A DNA stretch of 64,000 nt from Clostridiales bacterium (GTDB taxonomy: Bacteria > Bacillota > Clostridia > Christensenellales > CAG-138): NCBI GenBank assembly GCA_004554165.1, contig SFNQ01000022.1, positions 4,009-68,008 on the forward strand, given 5' to 3'. The notes under the pieces are model-generated. The model did not search any database, was not told the origin of the DNA, and saw only the letters and a program-made list of their open reading frames with translations. A program made the translations under genes and the position numbers. Numbering within the stretch: the first letter of the stretch is position 1; each line of letters starts with the position of its first letter. Positions 53,648 to 62,677 of this stretch are shown here, piece by piece.

Positions 53648-54955
53648 ATGGCAAGATATTATCAGCCGGAAATCGAAACCGCGCCCCGGGAGGCCATCCG
53701 CGCCCTGCAGGGCCAGCGCCTTGCCGCCACGGTGCGTCGGGTGTATGACAGGGTTCCCTTTTACCGAAACAGGATGCAGGCGCTGGGCCTGACGCCGGAG
53801 GACGTCCGCACGGTGGACGATCTGCACAAGCTGCCTTTCTCCTGCAAGCAGGACCTGCGGGATACCTATCCCTACGGCCTGTTTGCCGTTCCGCTCAGAG
53901 ACGTGGTACGCCTGCACGCCTCCAGCGGCACCACCGGCAAGCAGATCGTCACGGGCTATACGAAAAGGGATCTGGACCTCTGGGCCGACTGCTGCGCCCG
54001 GGCGCTGACCGCCGCGGGCTGCGACGAAACGGACGTGGTCCACGTTTCCTATGGCTACGGCCTGTTCACGGGCGGTCTCGGCGCGGATGCCGGCGCCATC
54101 CGGCTGGGCGCCACCACCGTACCGGTCTCCAGCGGCAATACGCAGCGGCAGATCACCATTCTCAGGGACTTTGGCTCCACCATCCTCTGCTGCACGCCCT
54201 CCTACGCGCTGCACCTGGCGGAGACGCTCTATGCCAGCGGCTGCACCAGGGACGATATCTCTCTCAAAGCCGGCCTGTTCGGCGCGGAGCCATGGACCAA
54301 CCAGATGCGCCGCCAGCTGGAGGAGCTGCTTGGCATCAGGGCCTACGATATCTACGGCCTGACGGAGATCATCGGCCCCGGCGTTGCCTTTGAGTGCAGC
54401 GAGCAGGCCGGCATGCACGTCAACGAGGACCACTTCATCGTGGAGGTCATCGATCCGGATACCGGCGAAGTGCTGCCCGAGGGCCAGCAGGGCGAGCTGG
54501 TGTTCAGCTGCATTACAAAGGAAGCCTTCCCCATTCTCCGCTACCGCACCCGGGATATCGGCACGATCTCCCACGGGACCTGCGCCTGCGGACGCACGCT
54601 GACGAGAATGTCCAAGCCCCGCGGCCGCACGGACGACATGCTCATCATCCGGGGCGTCAACGTCTTCCCCTCGCAGATCGAGACGGTGCTGCTCGAACAG
54701 GGCTACACCGCCAACTACCGCATCGTGGTGGACCGGGAAAACAACTTCGACAGCATCGAGGTGCAGGTGGAGATCAGCAACGAGATCTTTTCCGACACCG
54801 TTCGCGGCCTGACCGAGAAGGAAAAGGCGCTGGAAGAGGCGCTCAAGTCGCTCCTCGGCGTTGCGGCCAGGGTAAGGCTGCTGGAGCCCAACACCATCGC
54901 CTGCTCCACGGGCAAGGCGGTGCGCGTGGTGGACAGGCGCAGGCTGCTGGATTAG
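53648..54955 (+). CDS. paaK: Phenylacetate-CoA ligase
   Basis: 435 residues. P-loop HASSGTTGKQIVTGYT, A5 DIYGLTEIIGPGVAFEC, and the PaaK-type C-terminal domain RGRTDDMLIIRGVNVFPSQIE. In IOR-containing archaea and clostridia it interconverts arylacetate and aryl-acetyl-CoA. It is the second CoA ligase of this operon, so one may act on a different acid. GGGAG is 5 nt before the ATG. Confidence 0.9.
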   Translation: MARYYQPEIETAPREAIRALQGQRLAATVRRVYDRVPFYRNRMQALGLTPEDVRTVDDLHKLPFSCKQDLRDTYPYGLFAVPLRDVVRLHASSGTTGKQIVTGYTKRDLDLWADCCARALTAAGCDETDVVHVSYGYGLFTGGLGADAGAIRLGATTVPVSSGNTQRQITILRDFGSTILCCTPSYALHLAETLYASGCTRDDISLKAGLFGAEPWTNQMRRQLEELLGIRAYDIYGLTEIIGPGVAFECSEQAGMHVNEDHFIVEVIDPDTGEVLPEGQQGELVFSCITKEAFPILRYRTRDIGTISHGTCACGRTLTRMSKPRGRTDDMLIIRGVNVFPSQIETVLLEQGYTANYRIVVDRENNFDSIEVQVEISNEIFSDTVRGLTEKEKALEEALKSLLGVAARVRLLEPNTIACSTGKAVRVVDRRRLLD

Positions 54956-54979
54956 AATTCTTTCAGGGAGGGAACCTTT

Positions 54980-55408
54980 ATGGCCGAACAGCTTTCCGTC
55001 TTTTTGCAGAACGAATCCGGCAAGATTGCCTCCGTCGCCTCGCTGCTTGCGGCGGGCGGCATCGACATCCGCGCGCTGTCCATTGCGGACACGAAGGATT
55101 TCGGCGTGCTGCGCATGCTGGTCAGCGACGCCCGCAGGGCCCAGACGCTGCTCAGGGAGGCGCACTGCATCGTCAGCGTAACGGAGGTTACGGTGGTCGC
55201 CGTGCCGGATGCGCCGGGCGGGCTTGCCCGCCTGCTCACGCTGCTCTCGGAGGCACAGGTCAATATCGAATACATGTACTCGCTCATCGGCCACGCGGCG
55301 GGCAGGGCCTACATGGTCTTCCGCGTGTCGGAGGAAACAAAGCTGCTGGCGCTGCTGAGGGAGAACGGACTTTCCGTCGTTTCCGGCGAAGAACTCGGGC
55401 TCCGCTAG
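54980..55408 (+). CDS. Tandem ACT domain protein
   Basis: 142 residues with two ACT folds: LSVFLQNESGKIASVASLLAAGGIDIRALSI and VVAVPDAPGGLARLLTLLSEAQVNIEYMYSL. These bind amino acids in the known family. Similar stand-alone proteins lie next to iorAB and paaK genes elsewhere, so it may sense aromatic amino acids and modulate the ligase or the oxidoreductase. No DNA-binding domain. Confidence 0.85.
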   Translation: MAEQLSVFLQNESGKIASVASLLAAGGIDIRALSIADTKDFGVLRMLVSDARRAQTLLREAHCIVSVTEVTVVAVPDAPGGLARLLTLLSEAQVNIEYMYSLIGHAAGRAYMVFRVSEETKLLALLRENGLSVVSGEELGLR

Positions 55409-55429
55409 AGCCCTGATCAGGAGGATATC

Positions 55430-56596
55430 ATGCAAGAATTCAGCCGCAAATGCGAACAATTTACCGACTCTGTAATCCGCCGCATGACCCGCATTGCCAT
55501 CGGCTGCGGCGCGATCAATCTGGCGCAGGGCTTCCCGGACTTTGACCCGCCGCAGGCCCTGACGGACCGACTTGCCGAAATCAGCCGGCGCGGGCCTCAC
55601 CAGTACCCCATCACCATGGGCGCGCAAAACTTCCGCGAGGCGCTGGCAAAAAAATGCGGCCGCTTCATGGGCCGGCAGATCGATCCCAATACGGAGGTGG
55701 TGGTGACCATCGGCTCCACCGAGGCCATGGCGGATACCATCTTCGCCCTGACCAACCCCGGCGACAGGATTATCATGTTCTCGCCCTACTTTGAGAACTA
55801 CCGCGCGCAGGCGATCATGGCGGACTGCCAGCCCATCTTCGTGCCGCTGGTGCCGCCCACCTTCCACTTCGACGCCAACGTGCTGGAGGACGCCTTCCGG
55901 CAGGGCGCCAAGGCCATCCTGATCTGCAACCCCTCCAACCCCAGCGGCAAGGTGTTCACCGAGGCGGAGTTGCGCCTCATCGCGGACCTTGCCATCCGCT
56001 ATGACGCCTATGTCATTACGGACGAGGTGTATGAGCACATCGTCTACGCGCCCCACAGGCATGTATATATGAACAGCCTGCCCGGCATGTGGGAGCGCAC
56101 GGTCTCGTGCAGTTCCCTGTCCAAGACCTATTCCATCACCGGCTGGCGGCTGGGCTACGCCATCGCGCCGAAGCGGATCATGGACCGCATCAAGCAGTTC
56201 CACGACTTCAACACCGTGGGCGCGCCCTCGGTGCTGATGGAGGCCGCCATTGCGGGCCTTGAGATGCCCGACAGCTACTATGAGGAGTTCGGCGCGCACT
56301 ATGCGCACATGAAGCAGCTCTTCACCTCGGGTCTCACCCGCATCGGCATCGAATACACCGACCCCCAGGGCGCATACTTCGTGCTGGCCAACATCGGCCA
56401 GTACCTGAAGCCCGGCCAGACGGACGTGGCCTTCTGCGAGGAAATGGCGGAGAAGGTGGGCGTAGCCTGCGTGCCCGGCACCTCGTTCTTCATGGAGGAC
56501 GTGAACGACATCGTGCGCGTCCACTTCGCAAAGAAGGACGAAACGCTGCTCGAGGCGCTGAACCGGCTTTCCGACATCAAAAAGAAGATGGGCTGA
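55430..56596 (+). CDS. Class I aminotransferase, probably aromatic
   Basis: 388 residues of fold-type I PLP enzymes. CNPSNPSGKVFTEAEL, ITDEVYEHIVYAPHRH and Schiff-base Lys232 in SSLSKTYSITGWRLGY. It resembles AspB/kynurenine aminotransferase types that accept arylpyruvates. In this operon it would convert arylpyruvate to Tyr/Phe (or the reverse). RBS CAGGAGG. Last gene before a strong terminator. Confidence 0.88.
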   Translation: MQEFSRKCEQFTDSVIRRMTRIAIGCGAINLAQGFPDFDPPQALTDRLAEISRRGPHQYPITMGAQNFREALAKKCGRFMGRQIDPNTEVVVTIGSTEAMADTIFALTNPGDRIIMFSPYFENYRAQAIMADCQPIFVPLVPPTFHFDANVLEDAFRQGAKAILICNPSNPSGKVFTEAELRLIADLAIRYDAYVITDEVYEHIVYAPHRHVYMNSLPGMWERTVSCSSLSKTYSITGWRLGYAIAPKRIMDRIKQFHDFNTVGAPSVLMEAAIAGLEMPDSYYEEFGAHYAHMKQLFTSGLTRIGIEYTDPQGAYFVLANIGQYLKPGQTDVAFCEEMAEKVGVACVPGTSFFMEDVNDIVRVHFAKKDETLLEALNRLSDIKKKMG

Positions 56597-56686
56597 GCCT
56601 GAGCGCGCTGGAAGGGCTTTGCCGGCGGCAGGTGCTCCGGCCCGCCGGTCTGCCCGTACAGGCACTCCGGCCTTTCCGCATGCCGG

Positions 56687-56724
56687 AAGCGCCTGGGGCG
56701 TCCCCTGCCGCCCCAGGCGCTTTT
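56687..56724 (+). terminator. Terminator of the aryl acid operon
   Basis: AAGCGCCTGGGGCG / CGCCCCAGGCGCTT, perfect 14-bp stem, followed by TTTTGCGTTTT. Confidence 0.88.
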
Positions 56725-56777
56725 GCGTTTTCCGCCTCCATCCTGTTTGCCGCTGCAATCTTTAAAAGTTTTTAAGC

Positions 56778-56804
56778 AATGGGACAAGAAAATTCCCATT
56801 TTTT
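56778..56804 (+). terminator. AT-rich hairpin overlapping a possible promoter
   Basis: AATGGGA/TCCCATT stem followed by TTTTTTA, then TATGGT, which may be the -10 of the next gene. It may be a second terminator or an operator. Confidence 0.4.
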
Positions 56805-56821
56805 ATGGTAAGCTGTTTTTT

Positions 56822-57592
56822 ATGAAGCGAAACGTGACTCCCTCTCCAGAACAACAGGCGCCACAGCCGGCGGATCGCAGGCATGCCCTGCTGCGGCTCT
56901 GCCTTGCCGCGGCGGGCTTTCTGCTGGTGGCTCTGGCGCTGTACTTTTTCATCGGCAGGCCCATGATCCGCTTTGTAGGCGACACCGGACGTTTCCGCGC
57001 CTGGATCGACAGCCACGGCATTTACGGCAGGCTGGCTTTCCTTGGCATGATGTGCCTGCAAATCATCGTTGCGTTCATTCCGGGCGAACCGCTGGAGATC
57101 GCGGCGGGCTATGCTTTCGGCGCGGTGGAGGGGACCCTGCTGTGCATGCTGGGCACGCTCATTGGCGGCACGGCGGTGTTCCTCTTTGTGCGGCGCTTCG
57201 GCGCACCGCTGGTGAACGCCTTCTTCCCCATGGAGCGGATTGAACGCATGCGTTTCCTCCGGGACAGGCGGCAGCTGAATTTTACCATATTCCTGCTGTT
57301 TCTGATTCCCGGCACGCCGAAAGACCTGCTGACCTACTGCGCGGGCCTGACAAAACTGCCCCTCTCCCTCTGGCTCGTCATCACCTCGCTTGCCCGCCTG
57401 CCCTCCATCATCACCTCGACGCTTGGCGGCAGCGCGCTGGGCATGCAGAACTATACGTTCGCGGCGATTGTCTTTGCCGTGACCATCGGGATCAGCCTGA
57501 TCGGTCTGCTGGTCTACCGCAGAATCGAAGCGCGCCGGCCTGCGAAGGCTGCGCAGGAGGAGGAAGCGCAGGCCAGGGAGAAGAGCGCATAG
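56822..57592 (+). CDS. TVP38/TMEM64 family membrane protein
   Basis: 256 residues, five or six membrane helices. FIPGEPLEIAAGYAFGAVEGTLLCMLGTLIGGTAVFLFVRRFG is the SNARE-associated/VTT domain. Relatives (YdjX, YtxB) are thought to move lipids. The upstream sequence is poor in purines, so the ATG at 56822 has no clear RBS. It was chosen because it precedes the conserved region and other codons are worse. Confidence 0.83.
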   Translation: MKRNVTPSPEQQAPQPADRRHALLRLCLAAAGFLLVALALYFFIGRPMIRFVGDTGRFRAWIDSHGIYGRLAFLGMMCLQIIVAFIPGEPLEIAAGYAFGAVEGTLLCMLGTLIGGTAVFLFVRRFGAPLVNAFFPMERIERMRFLRDRRQLNFTIFLLFLIPGTPKDLLTYCAGLTKLPLSLWLVITSLARLPSIITSTLGGSALGMQNYTFAAIVFAVTIGISLIGLLVYRRIEARRPAKAAQEEEAQAREKSA

Positions 57593-57605
57593 CCCGCTCC
57601 CCGGA

Positions 57606-57727
57606 GGGCGGCCCCGCGCGCGGCCGCAGGCCGCGCTGCCCGGCGCGCTGCGGGCGGCGGAGCGAAAAGCAGCGGGAAGCGGGCGCGCCGGGCCGTTCCG
57701 GCCACGGAACGCGGGGCCGCGCCCCGA
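57606..57727. repeat. GC-rich dispersed repeat, family 2, copy 2
   Basis: Counterpart of 30721-30840. It begins 14 nt after the TVP38 gene stop; the ends GGCGGCCCCG and CGGGGCCGCGCC can pair. Internal parts differ by small insertions and deletions. Confidence 0.65.
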
Positions 57728-57890
57728 GCTTTCTCAAAAAGCGCCGCCGCGACCGGAAAGCCTCCCGATGACTGAGGCCCGGACACGGCAACACTTCTGC
57801 CAAAGCCCCCCTGCCCGGCAGGGCTTTTTTCGTATGCGGCGCAGGCCGCGCGGCGCCCTCCGAAAGCCTCCCAAATCGCCCCGCCGGCTA
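57728..57890. other. Intergenic, no gene seen
   Basis: Remainder of the gap before the feoA promoter. It contains AAAGCCCCCCTG...CAGGGCTTTTTT near 57800-57831, a likely terminator. Confidence 0.5.
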
Positions 57891-57919
57891 TTGACGAATC
57901 CTGGCGATTGCGTTAGCAT
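57891..57919 (+). promoter_or_regulatory. feo operon promoter
   Basis: TTGACG, 17 nt, TAGCAT. No clear Fur or DtxR palindrome was found around it. Confidence 0.55.
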
Positions 57920-57957
57920 AATCAAGGTATGAATACCAAACCCGGGAGGTTTGCAAC

Positions 57958-58209
57958 ATGACGCTGGACGCGCTTGCCATTGGAGAAACTGCTGTCATCC
58001 GCTCCGTCGGCGGAGAGGGGCCCCTGCGCCTCCGCCTGCTGGACATGGGCCTGATTCCGCGCACAAGGGTCACCATGCGAAAGGTGGCGCCCATGGGCGA
58101 TCCCATCGAAATCCATATCCGCGGCTACGAGCTGACCCTGCGCAAGGAGGATGCCCGCAACATCGTTGTGGAATCCCTTTCTGGCGGAAACGGGGGAGAC
58201 CCGGCATGA
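57958..58209 (+). CDS. feoA: Ferrous iron transport protein A
   Basis: 83 residues, SH3-like FeoA domain: GETAVIRSVGGEGPLRLRLLDMGLIPRTRVTMRKVAPMGDPIEI. It assists FeoB. RBS GGGAGG. Its stop overlaps the feoB start. Confidence 0.93.
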   Translation: MTLDALAIGETAVIRSVGGEGPLRLRLLDMGLIPRTRVTMRKVAPMGDPIEIHIRGYELTLRKEDARNIVVESLSGGNGGDPA

Positions 58210-60212
58210 TCTTTGCGCTTGCAGGCAACCAGAACTCGGGAAAAACCACGCTTTTCAACGCCCTGACCGGGTCCAACCAGCATGTGGGGAATTTCCCCGG
58301 CGTCACCGTCGATCAGAAGATGGGCGAAATCCGGGGCGTGAAGAACTGCACTGTGGTGGATCTGCCGGGCATCTATTCCATCCGCCCCTATACGCAGGAG
58401 GAGATCGTCACCCGTGACTTTATTCTCCAGAACAAGCCGGATGGCATCATCAACATTGTGGACGCCACCAACATTGAGCGCAACCTCTACCTGACCCTTC
58501 AGCTTCTGGAGCTGCGCATCCCCATGGTGCTGGCGCTGAACATGATGGACGAGGTGCGCGCAAACGGCGGCACCATCGATGTGCGGCTCATGAGCGAGGC
58601 GCTGGGCATCCCCGTCGTTCCCATCAGCGCGGCCAAGGGCGAGGGCGTTTCCGAGCTTGTCAACCAGATGGTGACTGCGGCAAAGCGCCAGCTTCGCCCC
58701 AGCGTGCTGGATTTCTGTCCGGACGGCCCCGTCCACCGCTGCATCCATTCCACCACGCACATGATCGAGGATCACGCGCGGCGGGTGGGCATTTCCGCGC
58801 GCTTTTGCGCCACTAAGCTCATCGAGGGGGACGAGACGCTGGCCCAGCGTCTGGAGCTTGGGCAGAACGAGCGGGAGCTGCTGGAGCACAGCATTGTTGA
58901 GATGGAAACCGAAACGGGCTTTGACCGCAACGAGGCCCTGGCCGACATGCGCTATGCCTTCATCGAAAGCGTTGTGGCGCGGGCCGTGGTCAAGTGCCAC
59001 GAGAGCCGTGAACACGCGCGAAGCCTCCGGATGGATGCCGTGCTCACAGGCAGGTATACGGCGCTGCCCGTGTTCCTTCTCGTGATGCTCCTCATCTTTT
59101 ACCTCACCTTTAACGTCATCGGCAGCACCCTGTCCAACTGGCTCTCCATGGGCATCGACGCGCTGGCGGCCCTGGTCGACCGTGGGCTGACCGCCTATGC
59201 CATCAATCCCGTGGTGCACAGCCTCATCATCGACGGCGTGTTCGCGGGCGTGGGCAGCGTGCTGAGCTTTCTGCCGATCATCGTCACGCTGTTCTTCTTC
59301 CTCTCCATTCTGGAGGATACCGGCTATATGGCGCGGGTTGCCTTCGTGATGGACAAGCCCCTGCGCAAAATCGGCCTGTCCGGGCGCAGCTTTGTGCCTC
59401 TGCTGATCGGCTTTGGCTGCACCGTTCCGGCCATCATGGCGACCCGCACCCTCGCCTCCGACCGGGATCGCAAGATGACCATTCTCTTGACGCCCTATAT
59501 GAGCTGCCCGGCAAAGATTCCCATCTACGCGGTGTTCTGCGCGGCCTTTTTCCCAACCCACGCCGCGTTGGTCATGATCGGCCTGTATGTATCCGGAATT
59601 GTGCTGTCGGTGCTCGTTGCGCTGGTGCTGAAGAGGACGCGCTTCCGCGGCCAGCCGGTGCCCTTTGTCATGGAGCTGCCCAATTACCGCCTGCCCTCCC
59701 CCAAAAGCGTGTGCCTGCTGCTCTGGGAAAAGGCCCGCGACTTTTTGCAGCGTGCCTTTACGGTAATCTTTCTTGCAACGATCATCATCTGGTTTTTGCA
59801 GACCTTTGATACACGTCTCAACGTGGTTTCCGACAGTGCGGACAGCCTGCTGGCCCTCATCGGCCGCTGCATCGCGCCCGTCTTCCAGCCGCTGGGCTTT
59901 GCCGACTGGCGCGTGGCCACCTCGCTGATCTCCGGCTTTACGGCAAAGGAGGCGGTGGTCAGCACGCTTTCGGTGCTGCTGGGTACCCGCGCGGCGGAGC
60001 TGGGCACGGTACTCCCGCAGATGTTTGCTCCGCTTGCCGCGGTGAGCTTCCTGCTCTTTACGCTGCTGTATACGCCCTGCGTGGCGGCGGTCGCCACCAT
60101 CCGGCGGGAGCTGCGTTCCACGCCCGCAACCGTGGGCGTGGTGTTTCTGCAGTGCCTCATCGCCTGGCTGGTCGCCTTTCTCGTCTATCAGATCGGAGGC
60201 CTGCTGCTGTGA
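58206..60212 (+). CDS. feoB: Ferrous iron transporter B
   Basis: 668 residues. N-terminal G domain with G1 GNQNSGKTT, G3 DLPG and G4 NMMD, a GDI helical region, then a polytopic core with Gate motifs (FGCTVPAIMATRTL, GFTAKEAVVSTLSVLLG). It imports Fe2+ in anaerobes. Coupled to feoA and the Cys-rich partner by 4-nt overlaps. Confidence 0.96.
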   Translation: MIFALAGNQNSGKTTLFNALTGSNQHVGNFPGVTVDQKMGEIRGVKNCTVVDLPGIYSIRPYTQEEIVTRDFILQNKPDGIINIVDATNIERNLYLTLQLLELRIPMVLALNMMDEVRANGGTIDVRLMSEALGIPVVPISAAKGEGVSELVNQMVTAAKRQLRPSVLDFCPDGPVHRCIHSTTHMIEDHARRVGISARFCATKLIEGDETLAQRLELGQNERELLEHSIVEMETETGFDRNEALADMRYAFIESVVARAVVKCHESREHARSLRMDAVLTGRYTALPVFLLVMLLIFYLTFNVIGSTLSNWLSMGIDALAALVDRGLTAYAINPVVHSLIIDGVFAGVGSVLSFLPIIVTLFFFLSILEDTGYMARVAFVMDKPLRKIGLSGRSFVPLLIGFGCTVPAIMATRTLASDRDRKMTILLTPYMSCPAKIPIYAVFCAAFFPTHAALVMIGLYVSGIVLSVLVALVLKRTRFRGQPVPFVMELPNYRLPSPKSVCLLLWEKARDFLQRAFTVIFLATIIIWFLQTFDTRLNVVSDSADSLLALIGRCIAPVFQPLGFADWRVATSLISGFTAKEAVVSTLSVLLGTRAAELGTVLPQMFAPLAAVSFLLFTLLYTPCVAAVATIRRELRSTPATVGVVFLQCLIAWLVAFLVYQIGGLLL

Positions 60213-60355
60213 CAGGGCTGGATATCCTGCTGCTCCTTCTTCTGGCTGCGCTGGCCTTTCTCGCCCTTCGGGCGCTGCTGCGCAGCCGCGGCGGGGGCTG
60301 CTGCGGCTGCACGGGCGACTGTACCGCATGCAGAAGAAAAAAGAAAGGCAGGTAA
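60209..60355 (+). CDS. FeoB-associated Cys-rich membrane protein
   Basis: 48 residues from a GTG at 60209 (9 nt after GGAGG) that overlaps the feoB stop. One membrane helix, then GGGCCGCTGDCTACRRKKKGR with five Cys. Matches the small FeoC-like partner seen after feoB in many Firmicutes. An upstream ATG in the same frame would lie within feoB and is not used. Confidence 0.85.
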   Translation: MTGLDILLLLLLAALAFLALRALLRSRGGGCCGCTGDCTACRRKKKGR

Positions 60356-60546
60356 GTCGGTCTCCTTGGCCGCGTCCCCGCCGTTTCACTGTTAAACGGA
60401 CGTCCGCGCTCCGGCGCACCGCAGCGGAACAGCGCCCTTGCGGAAAAAGAAAAACCGCGCGAACTTCGGAACAGTTGTTCCCCGAAGTCCCTGCGGCCTT
60501 TTTTTGTGTTCCTGGCGCAACCGCGCTGCGGCTGCCTCGCCGCCCT

Positions 60547-61962
60547 TCAGTCCGTCCCGCCAGGCCGGCGACAGCCGGCTTCCTCCGTCTCCGCTCTGCC
60601 GGCGGTCCCCTGCCGTTCTTCCCCCGCATGCACAGGCGCCCATCGTTTCGCGCGGATCAGCAGGACTGCCGCAAGCGCGGCCACCAGCGCGGAGGTCAGC
60701 GGAAAATTCAGCCAGATGCCCGTGAGCTTCAGCGGCCGCAGCGCGGCCATCAGCAGCACCGGGAAGAGGAAGGCGTTGGCGACCGACAGCAGCGAAGCCG
60801 GCAGGGGCTTGTCGAGGGCGGTCAGGCAGCTCTGCGCGGCAAAGCCAAACCATCGCGTCAGATAGGTCAGGCTGAACAGGCGCAGCGCGGCGGTGGACGC
60901 CGCCAGCAGCGCCGTATCTCCCGGCTGCACGAACAGGGAGGCAATCTGCCCCGGGAAGAAAAAGAGCCCCGCGGCGGCGGCAAACGATACGGCCGCGCTT
61001 GCAGTAAAGCAGCAGACCTCCAGCGCCCTGACCCGGGCAATATTTTTTGCGCCCCAGTTGTAGCTCACCGCAGGCTGGAGCGAATCGCACAGTCCGTACA
61101 GCACCGGCTGCACCAGATCGCCCGAATACATCAGCACGCCATAGACCGATACGGCGCTCTGCCCGCCCCAGCGCAAAAGCAGGGCGTTCATGATGATCGA
61201 GGTCAGACGCCCCGCCACATTGCTGAGAAACGTGGGGCTGCCGCTGAACAGAATCTGCCGCACCATGCGGAAGCTGAAGCGGGGCCTGCAAAACCGCAGC
61301 AACATCTGCCCGCGCAAAAAGGGGAAGACCGCAATCCCCGTACAGAGCAGCATGGCAAGGCAATTTGCCAGCGCCGCTGCGGCCACGTTCCAGCGGAACA
61401 CATACAGAAACAGGAACTCCAGCACAATCGCGGCCGCCGACAGCAGAATGTTCAGCAGCATGCTGCCCCGGATTCTGCCGCAAATGCGCAGAAAGTTGTC
61501 CATGGCGAACAGAATGGTCGTGGCCGGGGAAAACAGGGCGTAGGTTCTCAGATACAGCACGGCAAAGGCCGCAAGATCGCCCTCCGCGCCGAATGCGCCA
61601 ATCATCGCCGGGGCGGCGGCAAACAGGACGGCGCCCATGAGAACACCGGTGGCGACGATCATCAGGCAGGCGCAGGTAAAATAATTGTTGGCCTCCGCCT
61701 CCTGCTTCCTGCCGAGGTGGGTAGCGATCAGCACAGCCGAGCCCACGCCGATGAGGTCGGCGAGAGAAAAATTGATGAGCACAAAGGGGAAGGCCAGGTT
61801 CAGCGCGGCAAAGGCCGTTTCCCCCAGAATCTGGCCGACGAAGACGCCGTCAATCAGCGCGTACAGGGAGCCGGTCAGCATGCTGATGACGCCCGGTATG
61901 GCCGCCGTCAAGAAAAGCCGCACAGGCGGCGTTTTTGCAAACAGTGTTTTGGAATCCCTCAT
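60547..61962 (-). CDS. MATE family efflux transporter
   Basis: 471 residues, twelve membrane helices: FLTAAIPGVISMLTGSLYALIDGVFVGQILG at the start is typical of the DinF/NorM-like clostridial group. Substrate unknown. The C-terminal 30 residues are polar and Gly/Glu-rich. The ATG at 61962 has a weak RBS. It lies downstream of the DtxR-type gene on the same strand, 147 nt away, and could be cotranscribed with it. Confidence 0.87.
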   Translation of the reverse strand: MRDSKTLFAKTPPVRLFLTAAIPGVISMLTGSLYALIDGVFVGQILGETAFAALNLAFPFVLINFSLADLIGVGSAVLIATHLGRKQEAEANNYFTCACLMIVATGVLMGAVLFAAAPAMIGAFGAEGDLAAFAVLYLRTYALFSPATTILFAMDNFLRICGRIRGSMLLNILLSAAAIVLEFLFLYVFRWNVAAAALANCLAMLLCTGIAVFPFLRGQMLLRFCRPRFSFRMVRQILFSGSPTFLSNVAGRLTSIIMNALLLRWGGQSAVSVYGVLMYSGDLVQPVLYGLCDSLQPAVSYNWGAKNIARVRALEVCCFTASAAVSFAAAAGLFFFPGQIASLFVQPGDTALLAASTAALRLFSLTYLTRWFGFAAQSCLTALDKPLPASLLSVANAFLFPVLLMAALRPLKLTGIWLNFPLTSALVAALAAVLLIRAKRWAPVHAGEERQGTAGRAETEEAGCRRPGGTD

Positions 61963-62109
61963 GGTCTGTCTATCTGTAGCGCTTCGTGATCCTCCGGTTC
62001 CGGCTCTGCTCCGCAGCGGATGCATCCCCGCCTGCGGCCGGCTTCCGGAACGGTTGCGAACCGAACGCCGTGCCGGCAAGCGCAGGCGCTCTTCCCCCGG
62101 CGCTGCGGC

Positions 62110-62508
62110 TCAACCCCGCTGTTCCCCGCCGGTTCCCCGCCTGTCGCAGGCTTCGAGATGCCGCTTCATGCAGAGGAAGGTGGTCTCGCTGACGTCGTGC
62201 TCGATCTTGCAGGCATCGGCAAAGGCCGTCTCCTCATCCACACCGATGGCCATCAGCATTTTGGCGATCAGGCAGTGCCGCTCATAAATCTTTTCCGCGA
62301 TCTGTCGGCCCTTGTCAAGCAGCACAATGCTGCCGTCCTGCTCCATGCGCACATAACCGTTCTCGCGGAGCTGTTTCATGGCCACGCTGACGCTGGGCTT
62401 GGAAAAGCCCAGCAGCCCCGCCACGTCAATGGAACGGGCCTGTCCATGCCGCAGCGTCAGCATCAGAATCGCTTCCAGGTAGTTTTCCGCGCTTTCGTGA
62501 ATCCGCAT
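62110..62508 (-). CDS. DtxR/MntR family metal-dependent regulator
   Basis: 132 residues. Winged helix (SIDVAGLLGFSKPSVSVAMKQLRENGYVRMEQDG) and dimerisation/metal domain (GRQIAEKIYERHCLIAKMLMAIGVDEETAFADACKIEHDVSETTFLCMKRHLE). The Glu/His ligands (H77-like in YERH, Glu and His in KIEHDVS) suggest Mn or Fe. It is close to feoAB and thus may control iron uptake. No SH3 domain. RBS AAAGGAGG. Confidence 0.88.
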   Translation of the reverse strand: MRIHESAENYLEAILMLTLRHGQARSIDVAGLLGFSKPSVSVAMKQLRENGYVRMEQDGSIVLLDKGRQIAEKIYERHCLIAKMLMAIGVDEETAFADACKIEHDVSETTFLCMKRHLEACDRRGTGGEQRG

Positions 62509-62575
62509 GGGTTCGCCCTCCTTTCGTGATACCGTCCCGCCGGCTGTCTCTGAGCAGGAGAACACGTTTTTCTCT

Positions 62576-62604
62576 ATTGTAAGGGCTTTGTACGCAGGAT
62601 GCAA
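62576..62604 (-). promoter_or_regulatory. Promoter of the DtxR-type regulator
   Basis: Minus strand TTGCAT, 17 nt, TACAAT, about 70 nt before the ATG. Confidence 0.65.
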
Positions 62605-62677
62605 GCCCCCCCCGCGGCGCGCGCGGCAGCGAAGCGCCCGCCATGCCGAATCCGCCGCCGGTCCCGCGGCGGCCCGC

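Noticed and set aside
53528..56758. 1076-codon open frame on the minus strand opposite iorB, paaK, ACT and aminotransferase genes
   Set aside because: Covers four well supported genes on the other strand; low-complexity shadow.
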